A stretch of 64,000 nucleotides of DNA from Phascolarctos cinereus (GCF_002099425.1 NW_018343955.1:12324001-12388000); one strand, 5' to 3'; shown: positions 23,901 through 35,193, numbered from the stretch's first letter. Numbers and translations: made by a program. The notes: generated by a model from the letters alone, not told the origin.

Positions 23901-25440
23901 TGTGTGAGCTTGATTATTGCTACTCCGCACATAAATACTTTCCTTATGGCTATTTGCAATAGTTTTCTTTGATCTGGAAACTCTAGATTTTGATTGATAT
24001 TTCTAGGAGTTTTCATTTTGGGGTTTCTTTCATGAGATGAATGGTGGATTTGTTCTCTTTTCACATCGCTATCTGTTTCTAATAAATTCAGACAGGTTTC
24101 ATTTGCAATTTCTTGAACTATGGTATCTGTGTTCTTTTTTTATCATGACTATCAGGTAGTCCAACAATTCAAAGATTTTTTTTCTTCTCAAACTATCTTT
24201 CAAGTTAGTTGTTTTTTAATGAGATACTTTATATTTTCTTTTCGGTTTTTTTTAGGTCTTTTGACTTTAATATTTCTTGTTTCACTGAATCATTAACTTC
24301 TTTTGTTCATTCTAATTTTTCACTGAGATAGTCTGTTACTTGGGTAAGGCTTTTGTCCACTATACAAAGCTGCTGATTCTCTTTCTAAATCGTCCACTCA
24401 TTTTCCCCCAATCCTTTCCTCCAGACCTCTCATTTAATTTGTAATATCATTTTAAAATTCTTCCTTCATTTTGTCCAGGAATTCTAGCTATCTGTTGCCA
24501 AACTGTTTTCCCTTGAGGCTTTTTTGTGGATGCTGGAGTACTCACCCTCTGCTTCTGGCTTTGGGCATTGTATATCCCTGGCTCCTAAACAGTTCTTATT
24601 CATCAGGGTTGGGTTTTTTTATTACTCTTTTTTCCAATCTTACTTCTAGAATTAAGACTTTATGTTAGGACAAGGCTCTATGTACTTTGGGAGGGAATAC
24701 TGGGGCTTGTTTCTTCCTGATCTATGTTACATGAGAGTCTTCTACTTTCTCCTAAGATTGAGTGTTGTCTTCTTCAAAGATCTCAGGAGTGACTCATGCC
24801 AGGGAATTGCAAAATCTCAGCACTCCCTAAACAGTCTGATCTAAGGCACAGTCTCATCACTGCCCTCCATCCTGAGCTCTGCAGGTTTCCCATTCTGAAT
24901 GGAGCATCAATAGACAGCCACTGGTCCTAGGCTCAGTTAGCTAGTCAGAAGACTCTGCAGTTTCAGAGCAACAGAACTGCAGGCTCACCCCCACTCCTGG
25001 CTCCCTGCCCTGCTTACTCAACTATAGGATCCAAGCCTTAATCTGTGGGCCAAATCTGGATTCTGCTCTGTGGTCAGAACAACAGAGCTGTCAAATCATC
25101 CCTGTTCCACAATATCTGTCTTAGTACAGAGCTGCAGGTCCCAGCCTCCATTCTTCCTCAATCCTGCTCCATAACAGGAATACAGTATAGGCTCACCATT
25201 AGTCTATGCTGCTACATAGCCAAAGGCTATAGCCCTTGTCTAGGTTGGAAGGTTCCAGAATCCTGCTCCTCAGTCAGAACAACACAGCTTCTAGCTTGCC
25301 TCTATTACTCCTGCTCCCTACCAGAGCCCTACAGTCATAGGGGAGGGCAGCCACTCAGGAAGCTTTCTGCAGTGCCTCCCAGCAGGATGGGACCCGTAGC
25401 TCTGTACTCAGGCAGGGAGCAGGAAAAAAGAAAGATAAGG
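20955..25440 (-). mobile_element. Long, degraded L1 (ORF2, ORF1, 5' region)
   Basis: About 4.5 kb in L1 order on the minus strand. The ORF2 C-terminal region is at 20960-21430. The reverse transcriptase is at 22460-22774, with ISNGGKSIAAFLLITVVKQV and [20 protein letters not shown] against the usual [30 protein letters not shown]. The ORF1 C-terminus is near 23616-24064 (QIHHSSHERNPKMKTPRNIN). The 5' region is at about 24500-25440. Many stops and frameshifts and some missing blocks show that it is dead. A tRNA-head SINE interrupts it at 21865-22115. It occupies NADK2 intron 4. Confidence 0.82.
21865..22115 (+). mobile_element. Marsupial tRNA-head SINE inside L1
   Basis: The stretch begins GGGGCAGCTCAGTGGTACAGTGGATAGAGCACTAGG. 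It carries B-box GAGTTCAAATT, CTAGCTGTGTGACCTTG, and GAAGGAAATGGCAAACCACTCCAGTATCTTTACTAAGAAAAC, then ends in GATTGAACAACAACAAA. It is a full-length member of the tRNA-derived WALLSI/WSINE-like family found in marsupials. No target duplication was recognised. Confidence 0.85.
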
Positions 25441-26637
25441 AAGAAAAGGAATATTAAGCTGAATGAATTATTAGATTAATTAGACCTGACTGACCTATGT
25501 CTGACAACTTATGTCTGAATTAGGTTACAAAAATCAGTTATGTGCTAGGGCAAAAAAGGAATCATAAAAGTGATGCTTGAATTTCATAGGTTTTATATTT
25601 GTACCTCATTTCAAGGGTTAGGCATCTTTCATTAAGAGTAATAATCAATAAGGCTTTTGTTAAAAAATTAAGCAACAATCACAACAGCTCAACTCAAACA
25701 TTTATTTACATAGCACTGGACTAGTTATACACACATAGTACTTTACGTGTATAAAGTGCTTTCTAAATTTGATGTTATTCTTGCAATATCTAGAACACAC
25801 AGACACATCTATAAATATATATATTTTTGTTGCATGGTCCATTTGTCTTCACTGAAATGAACTATGAGTGTTCCTAGTTCCAGCCTGTATTTTTCTCTTC
25901 TACTGAGCCTACTTTGCTATCATCTAACTTATAAACACCCAAATGAGTCAACTGAATATTCAGAAATGGAATAAAACTGTAGCAGGAGGAAATGAAGCTG
26001 GGTTTTAAAGATTATAAGATACCACAACCTGCTCCTAAGAGAGACCAAGTATAGTAAGTAGCTTAAGGAAACAAATGTTTAGCTATCTTTGTGCCTGAAG
26101 GCAAGGAGACAGAAGGACTACTCTCTGAAGTAATTACTGACATAGACACACTCTCACTCTCCAAACTAGCTTGGCAAAACAGATTCCCACTGTGGAAACT
26201 AGCTCTTCCCTCAGTGAGGATTCTCCACCACTCAACCCAGCTAGAACCATACTTTCCTCCCATGAATTAGTTATTAATCTGAACCAGCTGAATGAAAGGG
26301 AACTCTACTAAAGCGAATGCCCAACTCTCTGTGCAAGAATCCTCACTCACAGGCAACAGACAATCCAAATAATTTTGGATCCCCGCTCCATTCCATACAG
26401 CAACTTAAAAACCAAGAACAATGCTAACCTTCCTAAAAATACTTCTCACTTTAGCGATTCGGCCCCAACCCAAATTACTAATATAGTAGGTTGGAGGAAG
26501 GCGTAAAAGACTAACTCCTGATACATGAGAAGATCAAAGGGGATAACGTGTGTGAATCAGCACGAACTGACATAATTTTCTTATTTAGCAATGTTCGTTA
26601 ATTTTTAAAAATGAATTTACTTTCCTGTTTTCCTTAC
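25441..26637. other. NADK2 intron 4, right part, unassigned
   Basis: No feature was recognised except a weak reversed MIR-like piece at about 25700-25780 (TTTACATAGCACTGG, TATAAAGTGCTTTCTAAATTTGATGTTATT). Confidence 0.5.
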
Positions 26638-26719
26638 CGTTCTGGATCAGTGTTTACTCCAATAACTGGTTTAAACCTGTCCAAGACCTTACTGGCTGCC
26701 AGTAGCATTGTGCCATCAC
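26638..26719 (-). CDS. NADK2: NADK2 exon 4
   Basis: This exon is 82 nt long. It completes Gly170 and codes DGTMLLAASKVLDRFKPVIG, then VNTDPE (residues 171-196), with Arg197 split. The acceptor is CCTAG|GTG and the donor is ACG|GTAAGG. With exon 3 it forms GGDGT (169-173), the NAD-kinase signature whose Asp171 contacts the substrates. NTDP (192-195) is a second conserved substrate-binding segment. Phe185 replaces the Leu I recall in human. Confidence 0.97.
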
Positions 26720-27004
26720 CTAGGAAACATGATAAGGCAAAATTAACCTCTCCCATTTGTGTTAAAACCAGTTGTTGATACCAAAACTCAGGTACTATTT
26801 TCTCTTTTGTCATTCCTCATCCACTCCTCCCCAACATATTTTTTAGTTTATCTTCCAGCCTATTCCCATTCGTTCCTTACCTGTTCATCACTCACTTAAT
26901 GAGGAAATACACTGCAATTAATAATAACAATCTGCTGCAGATCTCTCTTGACAATATCATTCATACAGTCTTTGCATTAATATCCACATTGATCAATAAC
27001 CAAC

Positions 27005-27365
27005 TCAAGTATCAATCAATCAACAAGCATTTATTATAAGCACTTATACTATATAGCAGGCACCATACTAAGAATTGGGGATACAAAGGAAGGCAGAAAC
27101 ACTGTCCCTGCCCTCAAAGAGCTCACATTTTAAAGAAGAGAAACATACAAATAACTATTAGATACAAAATATATTCAATGTAAGTGGCAGGTAATCTCAG
27201 AGAGAAGGCATTATGGAGAGAAGGGATGAGGAGTATCCTGTCAGATACTGGAAAGACCTTTTCGGTAAACTTAGCCTATGAAGAAGGAAGCCAGAAGACA
27301 GAGATAAAGAGAGCAGGTATAAGCGACAGCCAATGAAAAGGCACAGGCTCAGGAGATAAAAACAA
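27005..27365 (-). mobile_element. L2 LINE, 3' end (left half of split copy)
   Basis: The reversed L2 terminus (CAATCAACAAGCATTTATTATAAGCACTTATACTATATAGCAGGCACCATACTAAG) is followed by CTGTCCCTGCCCTCAAAGAGCTCACATTTTAAAG. The same L2 resumes at about 27600 after a MIR-type insertion. Confidence 0.8.
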
Positions 27366-27599
27366 CGCTATTGCCAACATCTACACAGCACTTTAAAGTT
27401 TCTTATTTTATCCTCACAACAACCCTAAGGGGTAGGTGCTATTTATCTCCATTTTACAGACAAGGAAACTGAGGCAGAGAGGTTAAGTGATTTGCCCACA
27501 GTCCTACCTAGCCAATGTCTGAAGCTAGATTTGAACTCAGGTCTTCCTGATTCCAGGTTCAGCATTCCATCCTCTGCACCACTTAGCTGAAGGTACTAT
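27366..27599 (-). mobile_element. MIR-type SINE inserted in L2
   Basis: The stretch is a long reversed MIR: CAGCACTTTAAAGTTTCTTATTTTATCCTCACAACAACCCTAAGGGGTAGGTGC, then CATTTTACAGACAAGGAAACTGAGGCAGAGAGGTTAAGTGATTTGCC. The reversed tRNA-like part (GATTTGAACTCAGGTCTTCCTGATTCCAGG) ends at CACTTAGCTG. It separates two halves of one L2. Confidence 0.82.
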
Positions 27600-27830
27600 A
27601 TCTTGTGTGAGGGACAATAAAAAGGTCAGTGTTACTGGATCACAGAGTACATGGAAGAGACTAAAGTGTGAGAAGACTGGAAAGGGAAGAAAGATCCAGG
27701 TTGTAAAGAGCTATAAAAGCCAAACAGAAGATCCTGGAGGTAATAGAAAAACACCCAAGTTTACTGAATGTGGTGACACAGCCAGAAATGGGCTTTTAGA
27801 AGGCTCTGGCAGACAAATAAAGAATGCAGC
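27600..27830 (-). mobile_element. L2 LINE (right half of split copy)
   Basis: GTCAGTGTTACTGGATCACAGAGTACATG, GTGTGAGAAGACTGGAAAGG and AAGAGCTATAAAAGCCAAACAGAAGATCCTGGAGG continue the L2 begun at 27005, in the order also seen at 20.05-20.2 kb. Confidence 0.78.
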
Positions 27831-28233
27831 AGAGTTGGATATGTGTGTGGTTTTTCGTCTTTGTTCTTTTTGGGGTGGGAAAGGGGAGAGCTGTGCAATT
27901 TTTCCAAATTAATTTTACAAAACAAATTATTTTTACAAAATGTTTTTAAAAGAAAAAGCTGACATATGTAAATCCTAATTACTCCAGCAAACCATTTGAC
28001 TCACACTATATGTAAAATACTTTCATTCTTTGAAAAATACATACCACAACACAATAATAATGCAAAACTCTTTATATGGCACCTATGTGTTGGCTCTTTA
28101 ATTGTTGAGAAATCATAATGATCTCATATGGCCCTGACAGTTCTACTATGCAAAGGTACAGTGTATTTTCAAATACATTTAGCAAACAAATGTTTCTACA
28201 TCCCCCACCATGCTTGTCCTATAAGAATATTAC

Positions 28234-28322
28234 CTCCTGCAGCTATAACAGCATCTGCCCATCGAACAGTCTCTTCATCATATTCTCTCCTCTTCACTAA
28301 ACGAACTTCAATTCCCTCATTC
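28234..28322 (-). CDS. NADK2: NADK2 exon 3
   Basis: This exon is 89 nt long. It completes Arg140 and codes NEGIEVRLVKRREYDEETVR, then WADAVIAAG (residues 141-169), plus the first base of Gly170. The acceptor is CTTAG|G and the donor is GGAG|GTAATA. The sequence equals the recalled mammalian protein throughout. It holds the Rossmann-like strand that runs into the GGDGT motif. Confidence 0.98.
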
Positions 28323-28974
28323 CTAAGCAGTACAAGAAAGGAACAAAATCTTACTCTAATTATTATGTATTTCATTGCTTCAAATTTTCCAGAATAAAAC
28401 ACAAAATAGTAAGACTGAAAAGTCTTATTTTAACTATTAACTAAGGTTTAGGGATCAAAGCGACTTCCTTTACCAACCAAAAAACTTATACCAAAACTGA
28501 ACAGCTTGATTTCTGGCGTGTTAAGTAAAAGGAAATCAACAGAAAGCTTACACTTAAGGGAGGAAACAAAAAGCATAAAACTTGATCAGCGGTCACTGAA
28601 TTTCAGTATGGAATGCTATTATGCTGCTGTTTCAAATTACAAACATATAACTTCATTTATCCATGTTGCTAAATCCTAAATTTCCAGTGATTTTTACATC
28701 ACTTACATTCATATCCAACAGATTACTTAAGGTGCTGTACAATCAGAATGGTTATTTATCACCATAAACTTTTCATAAGAATATTCTTCTTCCTTAATTT
28801 ACAGATAGTTTTTTAAAGGAAAAAAAATTTGAGTTTTTCCTTTTTAATATTTTTAAATGGCAACATTAATGCTACTAACTTTTTAAAAAGCTTACAAATC
28901 TAGCCTCTGAATTTCCAACTGCCATCTGTGTTATAACTCCTCTGGTTGCTGACCTTAAAGGACTAGACTAGGGT

Positions 28975-29110
28975 TAGTATTATGCAGTGAAAGGAGTACT
29001 GTACTAGATTTAAAGTCATAGAACTTGAGTTCAAATTCTGTTTCTATAACTGACTACCTGGGTGACACTGGATAAGCCCCTTAACTTCTCTGGGACCCAG
29101 GTTTGGTAAC
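28975..29110 (+). repeat. MIR-type SINE fragment
   Basis: TGCAGTGAAAGGAGTACTGTACTAGATTTAAAGTCATAGAACTTGAGTTCAAATTCTG (tRNA-like head with GAGTTCAAATT) is followed by GACTACCTGGGTGACACTGGATAAG. It lies in intron 2, about 65 bp from exon 2. Confidence 0.65.
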
Positions 29111-29173
29111 TTAATACATAAATGTTTGAAGCCCATGAGCCAAAAGTTTATCCAAGTTTTTCAGAAATCTTAC

Positions 29174-29262
29174 CGTAAACTATCCAGAATATGTTCCACA
29201 TTCTTGGTATGAATATGATGCCGCTCAAGTAATCCATTGTAGCTGGATCCTTTTAGTGCAAG
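29174..29262 (-). CDS. NADK2: NADK2 exon 2
   Basis: This exon is 89 nt long and codes LALKGSSYNGLLERHHIHTK, then NVEHILDSL (residues 111-139), with Arg140 split. The acceptor is CTATAG|C and the donor is TACG|GTAAGA. It follows exon 1 in phase 0. Only small changes separate it from the recalled human sequence (Asn119 for Ser, Leu136 for Ile). An antisense L1 lies about 175 bp upstream in intron 1. Confidence 0.98.
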
Positions 29263-29436
29263 CTATAGGAAAAATAAATTACCCATTATAGTATTAGAAG
29301 AAAAATGTCTAAAAACAATCCAGGTACAATATAAAACTTTTTATTTACCACAATAAAGTCAAATTCATCTGGGGGAGGGCAGTGAGAGTAGAAATTATGA
29401 TTGCCCATAAAGCTGCATTTAATAAATTAAAATTTG

Positions 29437-30751
29437 TATACCCTATACTAAGATAAAGTCAAAATGGGTATATGATTTAGATATAAAGACTGAGACTATA
29501 AGCAAACTAGGAGAGCAACAAATAGTTTACCTATCAGATCTACGGAAAAGAGAAGAATATATGACCAAACAAGAGATAGGGAACATTATGAAATGCAACA
29601 TGGATAATTTTGATTACATTAAATTGAAAAGTTTTTGCAACCAAAGCCAATGCAACCAAGATTAGAAGGGAAGCAGAAAACTGGGAAAGAATTTTTACAA
29701 CCAGTGTCTCTGATAAAGGCCTCATATTTCCAAAATATAGAGAGAACTAAGTCACATGTATAATAAGAATACAAGTCATTCCCCAACTGATAAATGGTCA
29801 AGGATATGAACAGGCAGTTCTCAGAGGAAGAAACTAAAGACATATGGAAAAAAAAAGCTCTAAATCACTATCGATTAGAGAAAGGCAAATCAAAACAACT
29901 CTGAGGTACATCACATCTATCAGATTGGCCAACATGAGAAAACAGGATAATGATAAAGGTTGGAGAAGATGTGGGAAAATTGGAACACTAATGCATTGTT
30001 GGTGTTGTAGTGAACTGATCCAGCCATGCTGGAGAATAATTTGGAACTATGCCCAAAGGGCTATAAAATTGTGCATATCCTTTGAACCAGCAAGACCACT
30101 TCTATGTCTGTATCCCAAAGAGATCATAAAAACAGGAAAAGGACCCACATGTACAAAAATATTTATAGCAGCTCTTTCTGAGGTGGCCAAGAACTGGAAA
30201 TTGAGGGGATGCCCATCAATTGGGGAATGGCTGAAGAAGTTGTGGTATATGAATGTAATGGAATACTATTATGCTATAAGAAATGATGAGCAGGGAGACT
30301 TCAGAAAAACCTGGAAAGATTTATATGAACTGATGTCAAGTGAAACGAGCAGAACCAGAAGAACGTTATAAACAGTACAGCCACAATGTGTGATGACAGA
30401 CTTTGATAGATGTGGCTCTTCTAAGCAATGTAAGGATCTAAGACAACTCCAAAAGACTCATGATGGAAAATGCTATCCACGTCCGGAGAAAGAACTACGG
30501 AGTCTGAATGTAGATGGAAGCATACTTTTTGCTCCCCTTTTGTTGTGTTGTTTTTTATTGCTTCATTCTCATGGTTCCTCCCATCAGTTCTAATTCTTAT
30601 TTACATCATGACTAATGGGAAAACATGCTTACAGCCTATATCAGAGATTGTTCTCCGTCTTGGGAAGGGGAGAAGAGGAGAAGGAGGAGAAAATTTAAAA
30701 TTCAAATCTTATAGAAGTGAATGTTGAAAACTAAAAACAAATTGTTAAAAG
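29437..30751 (+). mobile_element. 5'-truncated L1 with 13-bp target duplication
   Basis: This copy holds the C-terminal part of L1 ORF2 plus the 3' UTR. The frame 29844-30371 reads RRCGKIGTLMHCWCCSELIQ, then GKGPTCTKIFIAALSEVAKN and YYYAIRNDEQGDFRKTWKDL. These match the ORF2 end (GCGEIGTLLHCWW, TCTRMFIAALFTIAK, EYYAAIKNDEF). The 3' UTR has the usual G-rich purine tract at 30660-30690. A perfect 13-bp direct repeat AAATTAAAATTTG flanks it (29424-29436 and 30752-30764). It is antisense to NADK2. Confidence 0.92.
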
Positions 30752-31164
30752 AAATTAAAATTTGGTTTTAATACAAAGTTGACATTTACTTCCAACTATA
30801 ACTCTGAACAATAGCAACCACAAAATCTCATAACTAAGACAAACATGGATACCTAAATTCTAGAAGTAGCTTGTCTATTTTCTTGCTTATTTCCCCCCTC
30901 CATTTTTGCCGTTGCTATGTACGGTCCAAAAGTCACTGACAAGTATATGTTATGAAAAGTACATGAAACTGGCTTAACTAGAGGCTAAAGATAAATTTCT
31001 CAAGTAATACTATAGGACACATGGTATTGTTTATATAATTATGTTGTAATAATTTACACTATACCATTAATTATTTAGGCTATTAATTAGTATAGCACTA
31101 TTTTGGGGAATATTTTAAGATTTAAAATGAAGTATTAATATACATTAGAAGAATAATTGTAACA

Positions 31165-31300
31165 CTAAAAGATGATAGCACTCAAAGCTAAAAGGGACCT
31201 TAGAGATCACCTCATTCAGCCTCCTGATTCTTTTACATGAGGAAACTGATACTAAGAAGTTTAAAGACTTGACCACAGTTCCACCAGTAAGCAAGCAGCA
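31165..31300 (-). repeat. MIR-type SINE fragment
   Basis: AGCTAAAAGGGACCTTAGAGATCACCTCATTCAG is followed by TACATGAGGAAACTGATACTAAGAAG and a degenerate CACAGTTCCACCAGTAAG. This is the reversed 3' core of a MIR-like SINE. Confidence 0.55.
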
Positions 31301-31689
31301 GAGCAAGCAAGGTCAAATGCATTATTCTGTTTAAAATTTACAGCTATCTCTAAAAACTAAGGAATGAAAGACATCTTTAATCATGGTAAAAGACTCCATT
31401 TTATTAATATGTTCACCTTGATCACCTGCTGAATTTTCAAACATGCCCTAATCCTACTTCCTGCTTTCAAATTCCTGTCACAATTTGCTTAAGAGCAAAA
31501 TGTCACTTTTTCTAGTCCTTTAACTGATGGCAATAAGATTTTTAAAGTCATCAGAATTAGATATCTTTAACAATGTCTTGCAAATAAAGACAGATTTTTC
31601 AAGGAAATTAGTGCTTTTTAGAAGTACAGAGGCCATGACTCATCAGATGAGTCAAAAAATAATGAACAGGTATTACTTGACATTTATGT

Positions 31690-32075
31690 AGTGCTTTTAA
31701 ACTTTATAAGGCACTTTATACATATTATCTCATTAGATCCTTACAACAGCCTGAGAGGAATCCCTATTTTGCAGATAATGAAAATGAAATTTAGAGAGGT
31801 TAAAATAGCTATTCCAGGGGCAGCTAGGTAGCACAGTGAATAGAGCACCAGCCCTGTAGTTAGGAAGACCTGATTTCAAATCCGGCCTCAAACACATAAT
31901 ACTTCTTAGCTGTGTGACTCTGGGCAGGTCACTTAACCCCAACTGCCTCACTAAAAAATTAAAATAAAATAAAATACTTAAAATAGCTATTCCACTAGCA
32001 ACTGTAGGAAGTAATATTTAAACCAGAGTCTCTTGACTCCAAATCTGGTGCTCTTTGCATTACATCACAATATCT
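31690..32075 (-). repeat. MIR-type SINE split by a younger SINE
   Basis: The left part (31690-31816) has GTAGTGCTTTTAAACTTTATAAGGCACTTTATACATATTATCTCATTAGATCC and CAGATAATGAAAATGAAATTTAGAGAGG. The right part (31995-32075) ends with ACCAGAGTCTCTTGACTCCAAATCTGGTGCTC. Together they make one reversed MIR-like element interrupted by the SINE at 31817-31977. Confidence 0.75.
31817..31977 (+). mobile_element. Young tRNA-head SINE with 17-bp target duplication
   Basis: GGGGCAGCTAGGTAGCACAGTGAATAGAGCACCAGCCCTG is followed by B-box ATTTCAAATCC and TAGCTGTGTGACTCTGGGCAGGTCACTTAACCCC, with an AAAATAAAATAAAATA tail. A perfect 17-bp duplication TTAAAATAGCTATTCCA flanks it (31800-31816 and 31978-31994). 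It is a short subfamily without the long 3' body of the copies at 21.9 and 51 kb. Confidence 0.93.
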
Positions 32076-32429
32076 TACCACAGTGTTTAGTTTTAGGTTT
32101 CATTGTATCCAAATACAGGTCAAATATCAATTAGCAAGAATGCACTTATTAATTGACTCCTAAAGTTCTTTTCAATGCTGAAATTCTTTGCCGTCATCAA
32201 GAACACAGTGCAAAACATAGGGTGAATCCTGTGACTGAACACTTTTTTCACTTAATACAGAAAAATAAAAAGAAATCATCTAGAATGAGATTAGCAAATT
32301 ATTTCCATATGGTAGAAATTGCAGCAGAGATAACACAGTAATGGCCAAACTGCTGTTATCAATGCCTAACTGTAGACTAATTGAATTGTGAATTAACTAT
32401 GTGACTTAGATCTGCTGAAACTTTCACCT

Positions 32430-32500
32430 TTAATGTATCAATCAACATTTATTAAGCGCCTACTATGTTCCAGTCACTGTACTTTATAAATGCTGGATAA
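32430..32500 (-). repeat. L2 LINE 3' terminus
   Basis: ATCAATCAACATTTATTAAGCGCCTACTATGTTCCAGTCACTGTACTTTATAAATGCTGGATAAAG is the reversed L2 end. Only the terminus survives. Confidence 0.75.
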
Positions 32501-32799
32501 AGATTCTTCAAAGCAAAAACAATAAAGACAGGTGACTGCAAACCACCATCTTAAGTTATCCAAATTAATGTCTTCCTTAGCACAGATAAAATGACTATAT
32601 TTCTATCATGATGCTCCTTTGACACTATCCCAGTACAAATACAGTTTTCTTTTAAATCACATAAGAGATTAACTCTTTAAGGACCAAGGCACTTTAAAAA
32701 AAATTTTTAACCAATTTTTGACTGGAATTTTTCTAAAAAGATTATTAAATATTTTTCTATCTCCTTATGGGCTTATACTAAATATAATTTAACTTTGAT

Positions 32800-32990
32800 T
32801 TTTAAATTCTGACTCAGTGGAAAGAATCTGCAACTTTGGGCAAGTGACACTGTACTTCTCTAGTAAGTCTCAGCTTCTGTTTTCTCATCTGGAAAACAGA
32901 GTTAACTATATTTGTACTACCTACTTCAAAGAGCTGTTTTGAAGAATCATCAACCTCAATTACTATGTTACACTATCACAGTGGCTATGC
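32800..32990 (+). repeat. MIR-type SINE fragment
   Basis: ACTTTGGGCAAGTGACACTGTACTTCTC, TTTTCTCATCTGGAAAACAGAGTTAACTATATTTGTACTACCTACTTCAAAGAGCTGTTTTGAAGAATC follow MIR order. Confidence 0.65.
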
Positions 32991-33982
32991 TTTTTTAAAG
33001 TTCTGGTATTTACTTTGTAATAAGTTTTTGTTGTTATTAAATTAGAAGCCATCAATTCTTGTTTTGTCTATGTAAACACTATGCATGTATATGTATGCAT
33101 ACACATACATGCAAATAAAAACATTTCCATCTCCTAACAGCAACTATAACTGCTCCAGATTATCTTATTTCTAGCTTCTAATCTGCCCTGGGATCAGAAC
33201 CTGCACAATCAAACCTTTCAGAACTGTAAAATATCCCAACAGCAACTGGTTAAGAAAAAAAGAAAATACATTTTTTCCAAGAGTGAAAACTTACAGCTGT
33301 ACCACTTAATGAAAATAGCTAAAAGTTCAATAGCTCTTGACATGAACTTCATGTTTGTAGATTTTTCCAGTTGTAGAATCAAATAAATAAAAAAGGTGAC
33401 TCTGAATGGACTTGGTGCACTTAATGATATTATGTCCGAAATACTCTAAAATCTGTTGTTTTCCTTTAACAAATTATCTTTGTTCTTGAAGAAAACCTAG
33501 TTATCCACTTTGTTACTCAAATAGCAACATGCAGAGTTGAACAGTAATGTCTTTGTAAGAGTTATATAAGCAGCAAATAGACATCCTGTAAAATGACAAG
33601 TACTTTGTTTCCAGCACATAAAGAGAATTCAAAGAGTTTATGGATGATGATAAATGGTCATGGAGACGGTAAATGACTAATCTATTGCCTGAGTAGAAGT
33701 TAGATACTTAGAATGCTCATTATAAATTTAATAAATTACTAAATGATGAAGTAAATGGTACTTTTTTAGTAACCTAAAAAGTTAATGACTTCTAACATAA
33801 TATTTAGTTTAAGTAGCAAGTTACTCAGCCAGAATGATCAGGCTCAATGTACTAAATTCTAAAAATATCTATTTATATTTTATTTTCCAGTTGTCCTTCC
33901 TTTTAACTGGACCTGCTAGGAAAAGGGAAAGGAAGAAAATACTGCAATGGGTAATGTTCACTGATGGTTTTTTTAATCAAAT

Positions 33983-33996
33983 CAATTTAAATTCTT
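33983..33996. repeat. Target-site duplication, left copy, of U6-L1 chimera
   Basis: CAATTTAAATTCTT here is repeated exactly at 35301-35314 and brackets the chimeric insertion. Confidence 0.93.
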
Positions 33997-35193
33997 TTTT
34001 TTTTGAGGTTTTTTTTTTAATTAATTTATTTTGATTTATCAACAATCACTTCCATATGCTTTTGAGTTTTAAATTTTTCTCCCCCTCCCTCCTTACCACC
34101 CTCCCTAAGATGGCGCACAATCTGATATAGGCTATACATATACATTCCTATTAAAAATATTTTCACATTAGTGATGTTGTAAGAATTAGAACCAATAGGA
34201 GGAAACATCAGAAAGAGGAAACAAAACACAACAGGAAAAAAAAAACAGCAAACAGTATGCTTCCATCTGCATTCAAATTCCATAGTTCTTTCTTTAGATG
34301 TAGATAGCATTTTCCATTACAAGGCCTGTGAAGATGTCTTAGATCTTTGTATTGCTGAGAAGGGTTAAGTTTATCAACGTCAGTCATCGCACAACGTGGC
34401 TGTTAGTGTGTACAATGTTCTCTTGGTTCTGCTCACTTCACTCAGCATCAGACCATACAAGTCTTTCCAGGTTTTGTTTTGTTTTTTTAAATAAACCTGT
34501 TCATCAGTTCTTATAGCACAATAGTGTTCCATTACATTCATATACTACAACTTGTTCAGCCATTCCCCAATTGATGGGCATCCTCTCAATTTCCAATTCT
34601 TTGCCACCACAAAAAGAGCTGCTATGAATATTTTTGTACATGTGGGTCCTTTTCCCATCTGCATGATCTCTTTGGGATATAGCCCTAGAAGTGCTATTAC
34701 TGGGTCAAAGGGTATAGACATTTTGATAGCCTTTGGGCATAGTCCCAAAATTGCTCTCCAAAATGGTTGGAACATTTCATAACTCCAACAATGCATTAGT
34801 GCTCCAATTGTCCCACATCTTCTCCAACATTTATAATTTTCTTGTTTTGTCATCTTGGGCAATCTGATAAGTGTGATGTGGTACCTCAGAATTGTTTTGA
34901 TTTGCATTTCTCTAATCAATAGTGATTTCCAGCATTTTTTCATATGACTATAGATGGTTTTAATTTCTCCATCTGAGAACTGCCTGTTCATATTCTCTGA
35001 CCATTTATCAATTGGGGAATGACCTGTACTCTTATAAATTTGACTTAATTCTCTATATATTTTAGAAATGAGGCCCTTCTCAGAGAGACTGGTTGTAAAA
35101 ATTTTCCCAATTTTCTACTTTCCTTCTAATCTTGGTTGCATTGGCTTTGTGCAAAAACTTTTCAACTTAACGTAATCAAAGTTATCTGTTCTG
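33997..35193 (-). mobile_element. L1 3' segment of a U6-L1 chimera
   Basis: On the minus strand this runs from within the C-terminal part of ORF2, through the 3' UTR, to an interrupted A-tail (33997-34020). The frame 34545-34991 reads KCWRRCGTIGALMHCWSYEM, then GKGPTCTKIFIAALFVVAKN. At its 5' side it is joined directly to the last T of a U6 snRNA copy with no added bases. It is the ordinary marsupial L1 end in content; only its 5' partner is unusual. Confidence 0.93.

Noticed and set aside
25045-25479. 144-codon plus-strand open frame
   Set aside because: It lies antisense to the 5' region of a degraded L1 and shows no domain.
29844-30371. 175-codon plus-strand open frame as a host gene
   Set aside because: It matches the C-terminal part of L1 ORF2 inside an insertion with target duplications.
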